A stretch of DNA of 64,000 nucleotides from Sphingomonas sp. BGYR3 (GCF_025153455.1 NZ_JANZNT010000001.1:2118001-2182000), one strand, 5' to 3'; counted from the stretch's first letter, positions 19,481-29,065 are shown. The notes: a model not told the origin generated them from the sequence alone. Made by a program: numbers and translations.

Positions 19481-19780
19481 ATGGCGAATGTCGATGGAAG
19501 CTGGGACACCGTCACCAAATCGCCGATGGGCGATCAGCAGGCGACGCTGTCCGTCACCAGCAATGGCGATACCTTTACCGGCACCTATTCGGGCGCCATG
19601 GGCACGACCGAGGTCAAGGACGGCAAGGTGGCCGGCGATACGCTGACCTGGAAGGTCGATATCGTCGTCCCCATGCCGATGACGCTGGATTGCGAGGCGA
19701 CCGTTGATGGCGACACCATCACCGGCACTGTCGGCGCCGGCGTGTTCGGCAGCTTTCCGATGAGCGGCAAGCGCGCCTGA
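19481..19780 (+). CDS. Small conserved beta-rich hypothetical protein
   Basis: A 99-residue protein with no signal peptide or membrane segment. It is built from alternating short strands rich in Thr, Gly and Asp (DGSWDTVTKSPMGDQQATL, then FTGTYSGAMGTTEVKDG, then ITGTVGAGVFGSFPMSG), suggesting a lipocalin-like or small beta-barrel fold. A good AGGAG ribosome site ends 8 bases before ATG 19481, which decides against the GTG at 19472. It follows the M16 protease by 25 bases and ends before a terminator. Function is unknown. Confidence 0.75.
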   Translation: MANVDGSWDTVTKSPMGDQQATLSVTSNGDTFTGTYSGAMGTTEVKDGKVAGDTLTWKVDIVVPMPMTLDCEATVDGDTITGTVGAGVFGSFPMSGKRA

Positions 19781-19801
19781 TCCGACCCGGGACGACAGGA
19801 T

Positions 19802-19836
19802 CGGCCCGCCATCCCACCGGGGTGGCGGGCCGTTTC
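19802..19836 (+). terminator. Rho-independent terminator
   Basis: A 10-bp perfect stem (19802-19811 with 19823-19832) with an 11-base loop is followed by TTTCC. It closes the M16 protease/small protein unit, 22 bases past the last stop. Confidence 0.8.
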
Positions 19837-19939
19837 CGTTTGGTGGCCGCAACGATTTTTTGCAGGTGCCATAATACGGTATAGTTTTGCGACATTTGGG
19901 ACGTAGGAGGCTTCACCCTCCTCCTGTGTCAGGATCGCC

Positions 19940-22735
19940 ATGCGTCCCTTCGCCCGATTCGTTCTGCTGACCGCAACGGCCCTGTCCACCCTGGCGTGCC
20001 CGACGCTGGCCGGGGCCCAGACCACGCCGCCCGGGCAGGAGGCTGGCAATGGTCAGAACACGCCCGCCACGCAGCAATTGCCGGGCGACGGTTCGGCAGG
20101 CGGTGCCCCGGCCGAACCGGCAGCCGAGGCCGAGGAAATCGTCGTTGTCGGCCAGCGCCTGCCCGGCGCGGTCGAGGGGGACGTGAAGCCGGAGGTTCAG
20201 CTGTCGCCCTCCGAAATCCGGGCCTATGGCGCCAGCAACATCGCCGAGCTGATCGCCGCGCTATCGCCGCTGACCGACAGCGGGCGCGGGCGGGGCGGCG
20301 GGCCAGTCTTCCTGCTGAACGGTCGCCGCATCGGCAGCCCGCGCGAGATTTCGAGCATTCCCAGCGAGGCGCTGGTCAGGGTCGATATCCTGCCGCCCGA
20401 AGCCGCGCTTGCCTATGGCTATGGTGCGGATCAGCGCGTGGTCAATTTCGTGGTGCGTCAGCGGTTCCGGTCGCTGTCGGTCGAACTGGCCGACACGGTG
20501 CCGACCGAAGGGGGGACGAACGCGATCCGGGCCGAAGCGACGCTGACCCAGATCCGGCCGAGCGGGCGCAACAATATCGAGGTCGAATATAATCGGCAGA
20601 CGCCGTTGCTGGAAAGCGAACGCGGCCTGATATCGACCCGCGGTGGCCAGTTCGACCGGCTGGGCAATGTGACCGGCATTGGCGGCGCACAGATCGACCC
20701 GGCGTTGAGCGCGCTGGTCGGTGAACCGGTGACGATCGCGGGCGTGCCCGTCACCGCCGCGACCGCCGCGCCGACGCTGAACGATTTCGTCGCCGGGGCG
20801 AACGATCCGAACACCACGGACATCACGCCGTTCCGTACGCTGCGCTCTGCCAGCGATTCGATTGAGGGCAATGCGGTCATTGCCCGGACGCTGTTCGGCG
20901 ATATCGACACGACCTTTACCGTTGGTTCCCAGTTGACCGACACGACCGCTCAACAGGGGCTGGCGCAAGCGACGCTGACCGTCCCTCGCAGCAATCCGTT
21001 TTCGCCGTTCGACAGCGACGTCCGGTTGCTGCGCACGCTGGGCGAGGAGGCGTTGCTGGCGAAGAGCCGCACCTGGGAAGTGAATGGCGCGGTGTCGATG
21101 AACGGCACTATCCCCGGCAACTGGCGCTGGTCGTTCAACGGCAATGTCGAGCGCACCGAGCGGAGCGGCACCACGGATCGCGGCTTTGCCATTGCGCCGG
21201 TTCAGGCGGCGCTGACGGCGGGTGATCCGGGCGTGAACCCGTTTGGGCCGCTGCTCCCGCTGGCACCAATCATCGACACCAACCGGGAGGTGCGCAACGC
21301 GTTGTCCGGCGATGCGGTCGTTTCGGGTGCCGCATTCCGCCTGCCCGCGGGTGATGTGCGGACCAATATCCGGCTGCGCGCCAATAGCAGCAGCATCGAC
21401 AGCCGATCGGTTCGAAGCGGGATCGAACAGGTGGCAAGCCGCGGACGGGACGAGGTAACGGGACGAATCGGGATCAATGTGCCGATCGCCAGCGACCGGG
21501 AAAATGTGCTGCCGTTCCTTGGCCGCCTGTCGTTCAATGCCGCTGGCGGCGTGACCGAGCTGTCGGATTTCAGCCGGCTGGTTGAATACAGCTATGGCCT
21601 GAACTGGGATCCGGTGCCGATCCTGAGCATCCGGGCATCCTTTGCCGGAGACCAGAACGCGCCTTCCCAGAATCAGCTGGCCGCTCCGGTGATCGTCACA
21701 CCCAACGTGGTGGTGTTCGATTTCGTGCGCGGCGAAAGCGTTGCGGTGACGGCGACTACCGGCGGCAACCCCGATCTGCGGGCGGACAACCGGCGGTCCT
21801 TCAGCCTGGGCGGCAACCTGAGGCTGCTGGATGCCAACAACACGCGGATCGACGTCAACATGGATTATACCCGCGACCGGATCGACGATCCGACCCAGGG
21901 TTTTCCGGCGATCACCGCCGCGATTGCGCAGGCCTTTCCCGAACGGTTCACGCGCGATGCAACCGGCCGGTTGCTGGCCATCGATACCCGCGCCGTCAAT
22001 TTCGACCGGAGCGAGCGCCAGGAGCTGCGCACAAGGATCAGCTTTAACAAGAGCTTCCCTGCGCCGCGAGGTCGGGGTGATGACGAACGCTGGCGCCAGA
22101 TGGTCGGCCAGGGGCAACCGGGCGGGGAAGGCCCCCCGCGCGGTGACGGCGGACAGCAGGGCCAGGCGGGTCCCCGCGGCGAGGGCGGCCAGCGTGGCCC
22201 GGGTGGCGGCTTTGGCGGCGGTGGCGGTGGCCGGTTCGGCGGTCGCGGCGGCGGCAATTCCATCGGCATTGACCTGACCCACACCTATCGGCTGGCGCAG
22301 ACATTGCTGATCCGCGAGGGACTGCCCGAACTCGATCTGCTCAACGGCGATGCCCAGAATTCGCGGGGCGGATCGCCCCGCCACGAGGTGAGGGTGCAGG
22401 CGCGAGGTCGCTATAACGGCTTTAATTTCCGGCTGGAGGGCAATTATGCCGGCCCGACTTTCGTCAACGGGGGTGTCGCCGCCGATGGCCGGCTCGATTT
22501 TTCAAGCCTGACGCGCTTCAATGCCCAGGCTCAGGTCGATCTGGGGCAATCCTTCATCGCGCGTGGCGAGCGATGGGCGCGCAATGCCCGGGTTTCGCTG
22601 AACGTCACCAACCTGTTCAACACGCGCCAGCGGGTGACCGATGCCAATGGCGAGGTGCCGCTGACCTATCAGCCGGGGTTCGTCGATCCGCTGGGCCGGA
22701 CGGTGTCGATCACGCTGCGCAAGCTGTTCAGCTGA
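19940..22735 (+). CDS. TonB-dependent outer-membrane receptor with Gly-rich insert
   Basis: A 931-residue outer-membrane protein. The signal peptide ends near LAGAQ (residue 26). A TonB-box-like EEIVVVGQRL is followed by a plug domain (about 75-200, with FLLNGRRIGSP and VDILPPEAALAYGYGADQRVVNFV), then a large beta-barrel ending in VSITLRKLFS. Residues 710-772 form a low-complexity insert rich in Gly, Arg, Gln and Pro, ending in runs of glycine, which breaks the barrel. The substrate is unknown and no transporter or regulator gene adjoins it. It is convergent with motB, 16 bases apart. Confidence 0.9.
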   Translation: MRPFARFVLLTATALSTLACPTLAGAQTTPPGQEAGNGQNTPATQQLPGDGSAGGAPAEPAAEAEEIVVVGQRLPGAVEGDVKPEVQLSPSEIRAYGASNIAELIAALSPLTDSGRGRGGGPVFLLNGRRIGSPREISSIPSEALVRVDILPPEAALAYGYGADQRVVNFVVRQRFRSLSVELADTVPTEGGTNAIRAEATLTQIRPSGRNNIEVEYNRQTPLLESERGLISTRGGQFDRLGNVTGIGGAQIDPALSALVGEPVTIAGVPVTAATAAPTLNDFVAGANDPNTTDITPFRTLRSASDSIEGNAVIARTLFGDIDTTFTVGSQLTDTTAQQGLAQATLTVPRSNPFSPFDSDVRLLRTLGEEALLAKSRTWEVNGAVSMNGTIPGNWRWSFNGNVERTERSGTTDRGFAIAPVQAALTAGDPGVNPFGPLLPLAPIIDTNREVRNALSGDAVVSGAAFRLPAGDVRTNIRLRANSSSIDSRSVRSGIEQVASRGRDEVTGRIGINVPIASDRENVLPFLGRLSFNAAGGVTELSDFSRLVEYSYGLNWDPVPILSIRASFAGDQNAPSQNQLAAPVIVTPNVVVFDFVRGESVAVTATTGGNPDLRADNRRSFSLGGNLRLLDANNTRIDVNMDYTRDRIDDPTQGFPAITAAIAQAFPERFTRDATGRLLAIDTRAVNFDRSERQELRTRISFNKSFPAPRGRGDDERWRQMVGQGQPGGEGPPRGDGGQQGQAGPRGEGGQRGPGGGFGGGGGGRFGGRGGGNSIGIDLTHTYRLAQTLLIREGLPELDLLNGDAQNSRGGSPRHEVRVQARGRYNGFNFRLEGNYAGPTFVNGGVAADGRLDFSSLTRFNAQAQVDLGQSFIARGERWARNARVSLNVTNLFNTRQRVTDANGEVPLTYQPGFVDPLGRTVSITLRKLFS

Positions 22736-22751
22736 CCGGACAAACGAACGG

Positions 22752-23663
22752 TTATTCGCCGAACGCTCCGCGGCGATAGAGCAGGGTGATCGCGACCCGG
22801 CGGTTGCGCGGATCGGACGGGTTCTTGACGATCAAGGGTTCGCGGTCGGCCACGCCCTCGATCCGTTCGAAGGACGCTTCCTTGACCCCGCCGGCCAGCA
22901 ACCGGCGGCGCGTCGCCTCTGCCCGGCCGGATGAGAGCATCCAGTTATTCATGGCGCGCGGGTCGCCGAACGGCAGGCTGTCGGTATGGCCGCGGATCAT
23001 GATGGGATTGTCGAGCGGCGCGATCGATGCGGCGACCAGCCCGATCAGCTGATTGGCATCCCCGGCAAAGGCCGTGGTGCCGAGGTCGAACATCGAATAA
23101 TCGGCATCGTCGATCAGGTCGATGCGCATCCCGTCGCGCGTCTTCACGAAGCGGACATGCTTGCCCAGCTTGGCGAGCTTCTGGTTCGACTGGATCTGTG
23201 CCTCGACCCGCGATTTCATGCGGCGGAAGTTCTTTTCGTCCTCCGCCGCCAGCGCGCGCTTGTCCTTAAGCGTGCCCTTTTCGCCTGAACCCACCTGACG
23301 TCCGCCGGATGCGTCCACGGGAATGGTCATCGACCGGGTGCCGGTCTGGCCCGCACGGTTGGGATAATTGTCCGGCTCGTTCAGCGAACTGCCGCCAAGC
23401 AGGCCGTCGGAACCGGCGCTGTTCTGTTTCTTCTGAATCAGCGTGGGCGAGAAATAGTCGGCAAGCGCCTTGCGCTGCTTCTCGTTCGTCGCGCCCAGCA
23501 GCCACATCAGAAGGAAGAACGCCATCATCGCCGTCACGAAGTCGGCATAGGCGACCTTCCACGCACCGCCATGATGCCCGCCATGACCATCGGCGATGAT
23601 CTTTTTGACGATGACGATCTTTGGCGGCTGATTGTTGCCGTGCGGTGCGCGGGAGGAAGGCAT
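22752..23663 (-). CDS. motB: Flagellar motor stator protein MotB
   Basis: Peptidoglycan-anchored stator subunit, 303 residues. The single helix carries the proton-binding Asp41 in VAYADFVTAMMAFFLLMWLL. The C-terminal OmpA-like domain has IMIRGHTDSLPFGDP and SSGRAEATRRRLLAGG. A variable linker with Gly/Ser stretches lies between (residues 75-130). It is last in the flgB-to-motB run, 61 bases after motA. This is the canonical stator pair, unlike the second pair at 33.6-34.8 kb. Confidence 0.96.
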   Translation of the reverse strand: MPSSRAPHGNNQPPKIVIVKKIIADGHGGHHGGAWKVAYADFVTAMMAFFLLMWLLGATNEKQRKALADYFSPTLIQKKQNSAGSDGLLGGSSLNEPDNYPNRAGQTGTRSMTIPVDASGGRQVGSGEKGTLKDKRALAAEDEKNFRRMKSRVEAQIQSNQKLAKLGKHVRFVKTRDGMRIDLIDDADYSMFDLGTTAFAGDANQLIGLVAASIAPLDNPIMIRGHTDSLPFGDPRAMNNWMLSSGRAEATRRRLLAGGVKEASFERIEGVADREPLIVKNPSDPRNRRVAITLLYRRGAFGE

Positions 23664-23724
23664 TACAGAGCGCCCTTTGGCGCGCCGGTGCCGCTTATCG
23701 GCGCAAGCCGATCAAACAGCATCA

Positions 23725-24588
23725 TCAGCGGCCCCGCAGTCCGTCGAATACTTCGCCGAACCCGGGCTGGTTGTGGTGGGCGATGCCGCTGCGCGCGGCC
23801 TCGATCACCAGCGGCTGGGGATGGCCGTGCAGCGATGCGATGATGATCTGTTTCACGACATGATAGATGGCGGCATCGGCGTCGATCACCTGTTGCAGGC
23901 GGGTCGCCAGCGGGCCGACAATGCCATAGGCGAGAAGCACGCCCAGAAAGGTGCCGACCAGCGCCGAACCGATCATCGCGCCCAGGATGCTGGGCGGCTT
24001 GTCGATCGAGCCCATCGTCTTCACCACGCCCAGCACGGCCGCGACGATGCCCAGCGCGGGCAGGGCGTCAGCCAGACCCTGCAGCGTCGTCTGCGGACCC
24101 TGAACCTCGTGATGATGGGTCTTGATGGCGTTATCCATCACTTCTTCGACCGCATGGACGTCGAGCGTGCCCGACGACACGACGACCAGGCGCAGCGTGT
24201 CCGCGATCAGGTTGATCAGCGTGTGATCGGCGAGCAGGCGAGGGTATTCGGAGAAGATCGCGGATGATTTCGGATCCTCGACATGAGGCTCCAGCGCGAT
24301 CGGCCCTTCGGTGCGCAACAGCTTCATCAGCTTGGACACCAGGAAGATCGTGTCGAGATAATCCTGTTTCTTGTATTTCGGCCCCTTGAGCACCTTGACG
24401 ACGCCGCCGCCCAGCGCCTTCAGCTCCTTCATCGAATTGCCGATGATCAGCGCGCCGACCGCCGCGCCGCCGATGATCAGCATTTCGTGGGGCAGTGCGT
24501 GCAGCACAGGCCCAAGCGCACCGCCGGTGATGGCGAAGCCGCCGAACACCATGGCGATCAGCACGACAAGACCGATCAGCGGAAACAT
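23725..24588 (-). CDS. motA: Flagellar motor stator protein MotA
   Basis: Membrane stator subunit forming the proton channel with MotB, 287 residues and four helices. The N-terminal helices (1-50, VLIAMVFGGFAI and ALPHEMLIIGGAAVGALI) and FSEYPRLLADHTLINLIADT in the cytoplasmic loop are typical. The channel prolines are in ADALPALGIVAAVLG and AYGIVGPLATRL. It follows flgL by 109 bases in the same direction. Confidence 0.96.
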   Translation of the reverse strand: MFPLIGLVVLIAMVFGGFAITGGALGPVLHALPHEMLIIGGAAVGALIIGNSMKELKALGGGVVKVLKGPKYKKQDYLDTIFLVSKLMKLLRTEGPIALEPHVEDPKSSAIFSEYPRLLADHTLINLIADTLRLVVVSSGTLDVHAVEEVMDNAIKTHHHEVQGPQTTLQGLADALPALGIVAAVLGVVKTMGSIDKPPSILGAMIGSALVGTFLGVLLAYGIVGPLATRLQQVIDADAAIYHVVKQIIIASLHGHPQPLVIEAARSGIAHHNQPGFGEVFDGLRGR

Positions 24589-24697
24589 GGAACAGCGGCA
24601 CTCCCGGTTTTGACTGGCCCTTCACATCGGAAGGGGGGCGATTTGACCCTGTTTGCCAGCAAGGCGGAAAAAAATGGTTACCGAGGCGATCCGGCGA

Positions 24698-25591
24698 TCA
24701 GCGCAGTTGGTCGAACAGGGTCAGCTGCGACAGCCGGGTAAAGCTGGACTGCGTCGCCTGAAGAATCGTCAGCGTCTTCTGAAGCTCGGTCACCGCCTTG
24801 GTCACATCGACATCCTCGATCGAGGACATGGCGATTTCGCGGTCGGTTTCCTCGGTCTTGCGGCGCTGGGTTTCCAGTTCGACCCGCATTTCGCGGGCGC
24901 CCACCGACGCGCGCGCAGCCGCGACGTGATCAAGCGCGGCCAGAATATCGTCATTATGGCCGGCCGTCGCAGCGGCATCGCCGGACCTGATCGATGCGGA
25001 CACCGCCGCCAGCGTCGCAAAGATATCGGTCCCGCCCGCGGGCATGAAGATATGTTCGCCATTCTCGCTGGCGATCACGCTGCGCCCTTCACCGATCGGA
25101 ATGGGCACCGGCGCGCCGTCACCGGTATAGCTGACCGTGCCGTCCGCCGCCTGGGTAAAGGCATCGCCGGTCGAGCTGCCGCCGAAAATCGGGGCACCGC
25201 GCGAATCGCGGCTATTGGCCAGGCTGAGCAATTCGTCGCGGATCGTATCGAGTTCGGTTGCCACGGCTTCCCTGTCCCCCTGGGACAGGATGCCGCTGCG
25301 CGCCCGCACGGTCAGTTCGCTGACCCGCTGCAGCCGGTCGTCCACGCTGCCGAGCAGGCTGTCGCTCTGCGCCAGCAGGCCCTGTGCCAGCGCCAGATTG
25401 GCTGTGGTCGTTTCCGCCGCGACCGATTCGCGCTTCAGCATGCCCAGCCGCTGATAGCCGCCGGGATTGTCGGCCGCGGTCAGCAGCTTCTTGCCCGTCG
25501 CAATCTGCGTCTGCAGCGTTTCGGCGCGGCTGCTCATCCGCAGCATCAGCGAGGTGGAGCGATCGTAAAAGCTGGCGGTGGCGATGGACAT
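24698..25591 (-). CDS. flgL: Flagellar hook-filament junction protein FlgL
   Basis: Hook-associated protein 3, 297 residues, part of the junction between hook and filament. The flagellin-like N-terminus shows TLQTQIATGKKLLTAADNPG. The C-terminal D0 helix (VTELQKTLTILQATQSSF, then LSQLTLFDQLR) is also flagellin-like. It follows flgK by 5 bases, with the same order as in other flg clusters. Confidence 0.94.
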   Translation of the reverse strand: MSIATASFYDRSTSLMLRMSSRAETLQTQIATGKKLLTAADNPGGYQRLGMLKRESVAAETTTANLALAQGLLAQSDSLLGSVDDRLQRVSELTVRARSGILSQGDREAVATELDTIRDELLSLANSRDSRGAPIFGGSSTGDAFTQAADGTVSYTGDGAPVPIPIGEGRSVIASENGEHIFMPAGGTDIFATLAAVSASIRSGDAAATAGHNDDILAALDHVAAARASVGAREMRVELETQRRKTEETDREIAMSSIEDVDVTKAVTELQKTLTILQATQSSFTRLSQLTLFDQLR

Positions 25592-25596
25592 GGCGC

Positions 25597-26928
25597 TTAC
25601 CGGATCTGGAGGATGCTATCGATCGTCTCGCGCGCCACCTGGATGACGCGGCTCGACGCCTGATAGGCTTGCTGGAAACGGATGAGGTCGACGGCCTCGC
25701 GGTCAAGGTCGACTCCGACGGCGTTGGACCGGCTGCTGACCGCCTGATCCTTGATCGATGCTTGCGCCTCTGCAACCGACTTGCGGGCCTGAAGCGCCGC
25801 GCCGTTGCCCGCGATCATGCTGGCGGCGCGATCCTCGAACGCAGCAGTGCGGCGAAACTCGTCCAGCGCCAGCAGCGTGGCGTTGTCGCGCGGGCCGCCG
25901 CCCACCCCGGATGCGGCGATGCCGCGCGGATCGGTGAGGCCAACCGTCATGCGCGACGGATCGGCGGGGTCGGTGATGAACAGCGGCTGCCCGGCATTGC
26001 CGTCAAGGTCGCGGCCCTGCGCCTGCAGCGTGTTGATGCCATCAGCAAATTCGTTGGCCATGATGCGCAGTTCGATCTGCGCGTCGGCGATGCGGCCCGC
26101 GCCCTCCACGATCCCGGCCAGCTTGCCGCTGGTCGCCGGAAGGACGGAGGTGACGCCGACGCTGGACACGATGAACTGTGCCGCGCCGGTGTTGCTGCGA
26201 TTATAGGCGACGGAAGACACCCGGTCGCCGGTGATCAGCACCGGACCGCCAGGGCCGCCGACCCGCACCGTCGCGCGCCCGACATCGTCGGTGGCGACGT
26301 TGAGATCGGCATAGGCGGACATGGCGTCGATCAACCGGTCCCGTTCGTCGAGCAGCTGGGCCTGGCCGCTGCTGCCCGGCTGGGTCCGGCCGATCGCGGC
26401 ATTCACCTGAGCCAGCGCGCGGGAATGGGATTCAAGGTCGCTTGCCGCGCCCTGACCGGCAACATCCACCTCGGCCGTCATCCGTTCCAGCGTGTCGGCG
26501 CTGGTGGTGAACGCCTGTGCAATGCTGATCGCGTGCTCCAGCATGACGATGCGCGGCGCAGTGGCGCTGGGGTCGGCCGCCGCCTGCGCGCCGGCATTGA
26601 AGAACTGGCCCATCCGTTCCGCCAGCTGAGGCCCGGCCAGCGCGACGTCCAGCCGCTCAAGCCACACGATCCCTGCTTCGCTGCGCGCCAGATCGGCCGT
26701 GGCAACCCGCACATCGGCGTCGCGAAAGATGTCGCCCATCCGGCGGATGCCGTCGGACACGACGCCATACCCGCCAATGCCCTGCGCCGCGCCGATTTCG
26801 GTCATGTTGGCGGTGCGGCGGACATAGCCGGCGGTGTCGGTGTTGGCGATGTTTTCCGACGTGGTGCCCAGCGCCGTCTGATAGGCGCGGACGCCGCTGG
26901 CACCGATGGAAAGCAGGTCGCTGCTCAT
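25597..26928 (-). CDS. flgK: Flagellar hook-associated protein FlgK
   Basis: Hook-associated protein 1, 443 residues. The N-terminal rod/hook motif is IGASGVRAYQTALGTTSENI with NTDTAGYVRR. The C-terminus has VDLDREAVDLIRFQQAYQAS and ends in the usual coil. It is on the short side for the family, with a small variable centre. The start is 3 bases from the flgJ-side gene's neighbour in the run, so it is co-transcribed. Confidence 0.95.
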   Translation of the reverse strand: MSSDLLSIGASGVRAYQTALGTTSENIANTDTAGYVRRTANMTEIGAAQGIGGYGVVSDGIRRMGDIFRDADVRVATADLARSEAGIVWLERLDVALAGPQLAERMGQFFNAGAQAAADPSATAPRIVMLEHAISIAQAFTTSADTLERMTAEVDVAGQGAASDLESHSRALAQVNAAIGRTQPGSSGQAQLLDERDRLIDAMSAYADLNVATDDVGRATVRVGGPGGPVLITGDRVSSVAYNRSNTGAAQFIVSSVGVTSVLPATSGKLAGIVEGAGRIADAQIELRIMANEFADGINTLQAQGRDLDGNAGQPLFITDPADPSRMTVGLTDPRGIAASGVGGGPRDNATLLALDEFRRTAAFEDRAASMIAGNGAALQARKSVAEAQASIKDQAVSSRSNAVGVDLDREAVDLIRFQQAYQASSRVIQVARETIDSILQIR

Positions 26929-26931
26929 GGC

Positions 26932-27279
26932 TTATTCCTTTGCATCCGGCGCCGTGGCCGCGCCCGGAGGCTCGGCCAGCGTCGGCTGGCTGCGCGACAG
27001 AAAATCGGTCATCGCCCGGCCGATGCCCAGCGGCGTGGACGCCGCCATGGTCTTGGCCAGTTGCTGATCCTGCATATCGCGGAACTGGGTCATGGCCTGG
27101 CTGTCGAACAGCGGCTTGGCGAGGTTCGCCTTGCGCATCGACGTCAGCATCATGCCGACGAACAGCGATTCGAACTGCTGTCCGGCCTTGTTCAGATTGT
27201 CGCGGCTGGACAGTCGGCTGGTGTCGATCGACACGCCGGCGTTGGACGCGGCAGGCGCGGGGGCGGAAAGCGGGTTCAT
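26932..27279 (-). CDS. flgJ: FlgJ-like rod-capping protein, muramidase domain absent
   Basis: A 115-residue protein matching only the N-terminal rod-binding half of FlgJ: AGQQFESLFVGMMLTSMRK and MTQFRDMQDQQLAKTMA. The C-terminal peptidoglycan hydrolase domain of the enterobacterial type is missing, which is common in alphaproteobacteria. A separate transglycosylase gene at 36.2 kb may do that job. ATG 27279 overlaps the flgI stop (TGATG), which I prefer over the GTG one codon upstream. Confidence 0.9.
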   Translation of the reverse strand: MNPLSAPAPAASNAGVSIDTSRLSSRDNLNKAGQQFESLFVGMMLTSMRKANLAKPLFDSQAMTQFRDMQDQQLAKTMAASTPLGIGRAMTDFLSRSQPTLAEPPGAATAPDAKE

Positions 27280-28370
27280 CACAGGATCACCAGATCGGCC
27301 TTGAGCGCGCCCGCTTCCTTCAGCGCCTGAAGGATGGCGACCAGATCGCCCGGCGACGCGCCGATGGCGTTCACCGCCTTGACGATATCGGCCAGTTTCG
27401 GTCCCGCCTCGAACAGGAACATCGGGCGCAGATCCTCGCTGATGCCGACCGAGCTTTGTTCCTCGACCGCGGTCTGGCCGCGGCTGAACGGGGCGGGCTG
27501 GCTGACGCGGGGGGATTCATCGACGCGCACGGTCATATTGCCATGGCTGACCGCGACCGGCGACACGCGCACGGCGGAGTTGATGACCACGGTGCCGGTG
27601 CGGGCATTGATGATGACGCGCGCCGGCGCCTCTGCCGGTTCGACGGGCAGATTTTCGATCTCCGAAATCAGCATCGCGCGAATGTCGGCACCGGGCGGCG
27701 CGCTGACCGACACGGACACGGCGTCCAGCGCCGTCGCCCGGCCCGCACCGAAGCGCATGTTGATGACGTCGGCAACGCGCTGGGCCGTCGTGAAATCGGC
27801 CCGCGACAGATTGTAGGTGAGCGCGGGCGTATCGGCAAAGCCGGTGGACACGGTGCGTTCGACCGTTGCGCCCTCCGGAATCCGGCCCGACGAGGGGATG
27901 TTCACGACGACGGACGATCCGTCCGCGCCCTCTGCCCCCAGGCCGGACACCGTCAGCGTGCCCTGAGCCATCGCATAGATCTGGCCATCGGCACCGATCA
28001 GCGGGGTGAGGATCAGGCTGCCGCCGCGCAGGCTCTTCGCCTTGCCCATCGATGCCACGGTCACGTCGATTCGCTGGCCGGGCTTGGCAAAGGCGGGCAG
28101 GTCGGCGGTGATCATCACGACGGCCGCGTTCTTCAGGCCCGGATTGATCCCGGCCGGCAGCTGAAGCCCCAGGCGCGAGGTCGCGGATTTCACCGACTGG
28201 ATCGTGTATTCCAGATTGTCGTCGCCCGTGCCGGGCAGACCGACAACGATGCCGTAACCGGTCAGCTGGTTGGACCGGATACCCTGGAACTGGCCCAGGT
28301 CCTTGACCCGTTCCGCATATGCGGGCGCCGCCAGTCCGAAAAGGGCGATGAGCAGCAGGAAGAAGCGCAT
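27279..28370 (-). CDS. flgI: Flagellar P-ring protein FlgI
   Basis: Forms the periplasmic P-ring around the rod. The protein has 363 residues with a cleavable signal peptide ending APAYA-ER. Family motifs are VKDLGQFQGIRSNQLTGYG, VVGLPGTGD, VTASMGKAKSLRGG-like VASMGKAKSLRGGSL, and the C-terminal INAIGASPGDLVAILQALK-like stretch. I chose ATG 28370 (MRFFLLLIALFG). An earlier ATG at 28424 would overlap flgH and spoil the signal peptide. Confidence 0.95.
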   Translation of the reverse strand: MRFFLLLIALFGLAAPAYAERVKDLGQFQGIRSNQLTGYGIVVGLPGTGDDNLEYTIQSVKSATSRLGLQLPAGINPGLKNAAVVMITADLPAFAKPGQRIDVTVASMGKAKSLRGGSLILTPLIGADGQIYAMAQGTLTVSGLGAEGADGSSVVVNIPSSGRIPEGATVERTVSTGFADTPALTYNLSRADFTTAQRVADVINMRFGAGRATALDAVSVSVSAPPGADIRAMLISEIENLPVEPAEAPARVIINARTGTVVINSAVRVSPVAVSHGNMTVRVDESPRVSQPAPFSRGQTAVEEQSSVGISEDLRPMFLFEAGPKLADIVKAVNAIGASPGDLVAILQALKEAGALKADLVIL

Positions 28371-28384
28371 GATCGTGCTCCGCG

Positions 28385-29065
28385 TCAGAAAGGGCTGATG
28401 ACCTGGAAGAAGCGGCTGAGCCACCCCTGACGGCTGGCGCGGGCGATATCGCCCTTGCCGGTATAGGCGATGCGGGCATCGGCGACGCGGGTGGACGGAA
28501 CGCGGTTGTTCGCATCCACATCCGCCCGGCGGATCAGCCCCTTGATCTGGACGAACTCGTCGCCGCGGTTGAGCGTGACGCGCTTTTGACCCTGAACCAG
28601 CATGGTGCCGTTCGGATAGACCGCGGTCACCGTGACGCTGAATTCGCCGGACAGCGCGTTCGACTGTTCCGCCGACCCCTCGCCTTTGAACGCGCGGCGG
28701 CCGCCGACGGTGGCGTCGGACTGGCTGAACAGCGCCAGCGCGCCGGTGGTCGGCGGGATCAGCGACGTGCTGCCATTGCTGTCGAGCTGCGATCCCGACG
28801 ATTTGGTCGCGGTGGTGCGTTCGACCAGCACGATGGTGACGGGGTCGCCGACCTGGGCCGCACGCGCACCTTCGTGCAGCGCGGCATAGCCGTTCTCGGG
28901 CTGAAAGATGCTGCCATTGGCGACGGGCGGCGGCGGGGGCGGCACCGGCGCCGGCATGGCGGCGGTGAAATCCTCCTTGGGCTTCTTCTTGCCGAAGATG
29001 CCGGCCTGTGCGCCGTTGGGCAGGGCGGTGCCGGCGATGGCCAGCATCAGGATGAGTGTGCGCAT
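28385..29065 (-). CDS. flgH: Flagellar L-ring protein FlgH (no lipobox)
   Basis: Forms the outer-membrane L-ring. The 226 residues include IFQPENGYAALHEGARAAQVGDP, TTATKSSGSQLDS-like region and GEGSAEQSNALSGEFSVTVT, all typical. Unusually, the signal peptide (MRTLILMLAIAGTALPNGAQA) has no cysteine at its cleavage site, while FlgH is a lipoprotein in enterobacteria. A Pro-rich run (PVPPPPPPV) follows. The start at 29065 leaves a 7-base gap to flgG. The longer reading from 29092 overlaps flgG. Confidence 0.93.
   Translation of the reverse strand: MRTLILMLAIAGTALPNGAQAGIFGKKKPKEDFTAAMPAPVPPPPPPVANGSIFQPENGYAALHEGARAAQVGDPVTIVLVERTTATKSSGSQLDSNGSTSLIPPTTGALALFSQSDATVGGRRAFKGEGSAEQSNALSGEFSVTVTAVYPNGTMLVQGQKRVTLNRGDEFVQIKGLIRRADVDANNRVPSTRVADARIAYTGKGDIARASRQGWLSRFFQVISPF

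Noticed and set aside
19865..19885. TTGCAG...TATAGT promoter before the receptor at 19940
   Set aside because: The spacing between the two hexamers is only 14 bases, too short for a normal sigma-70 promoter.
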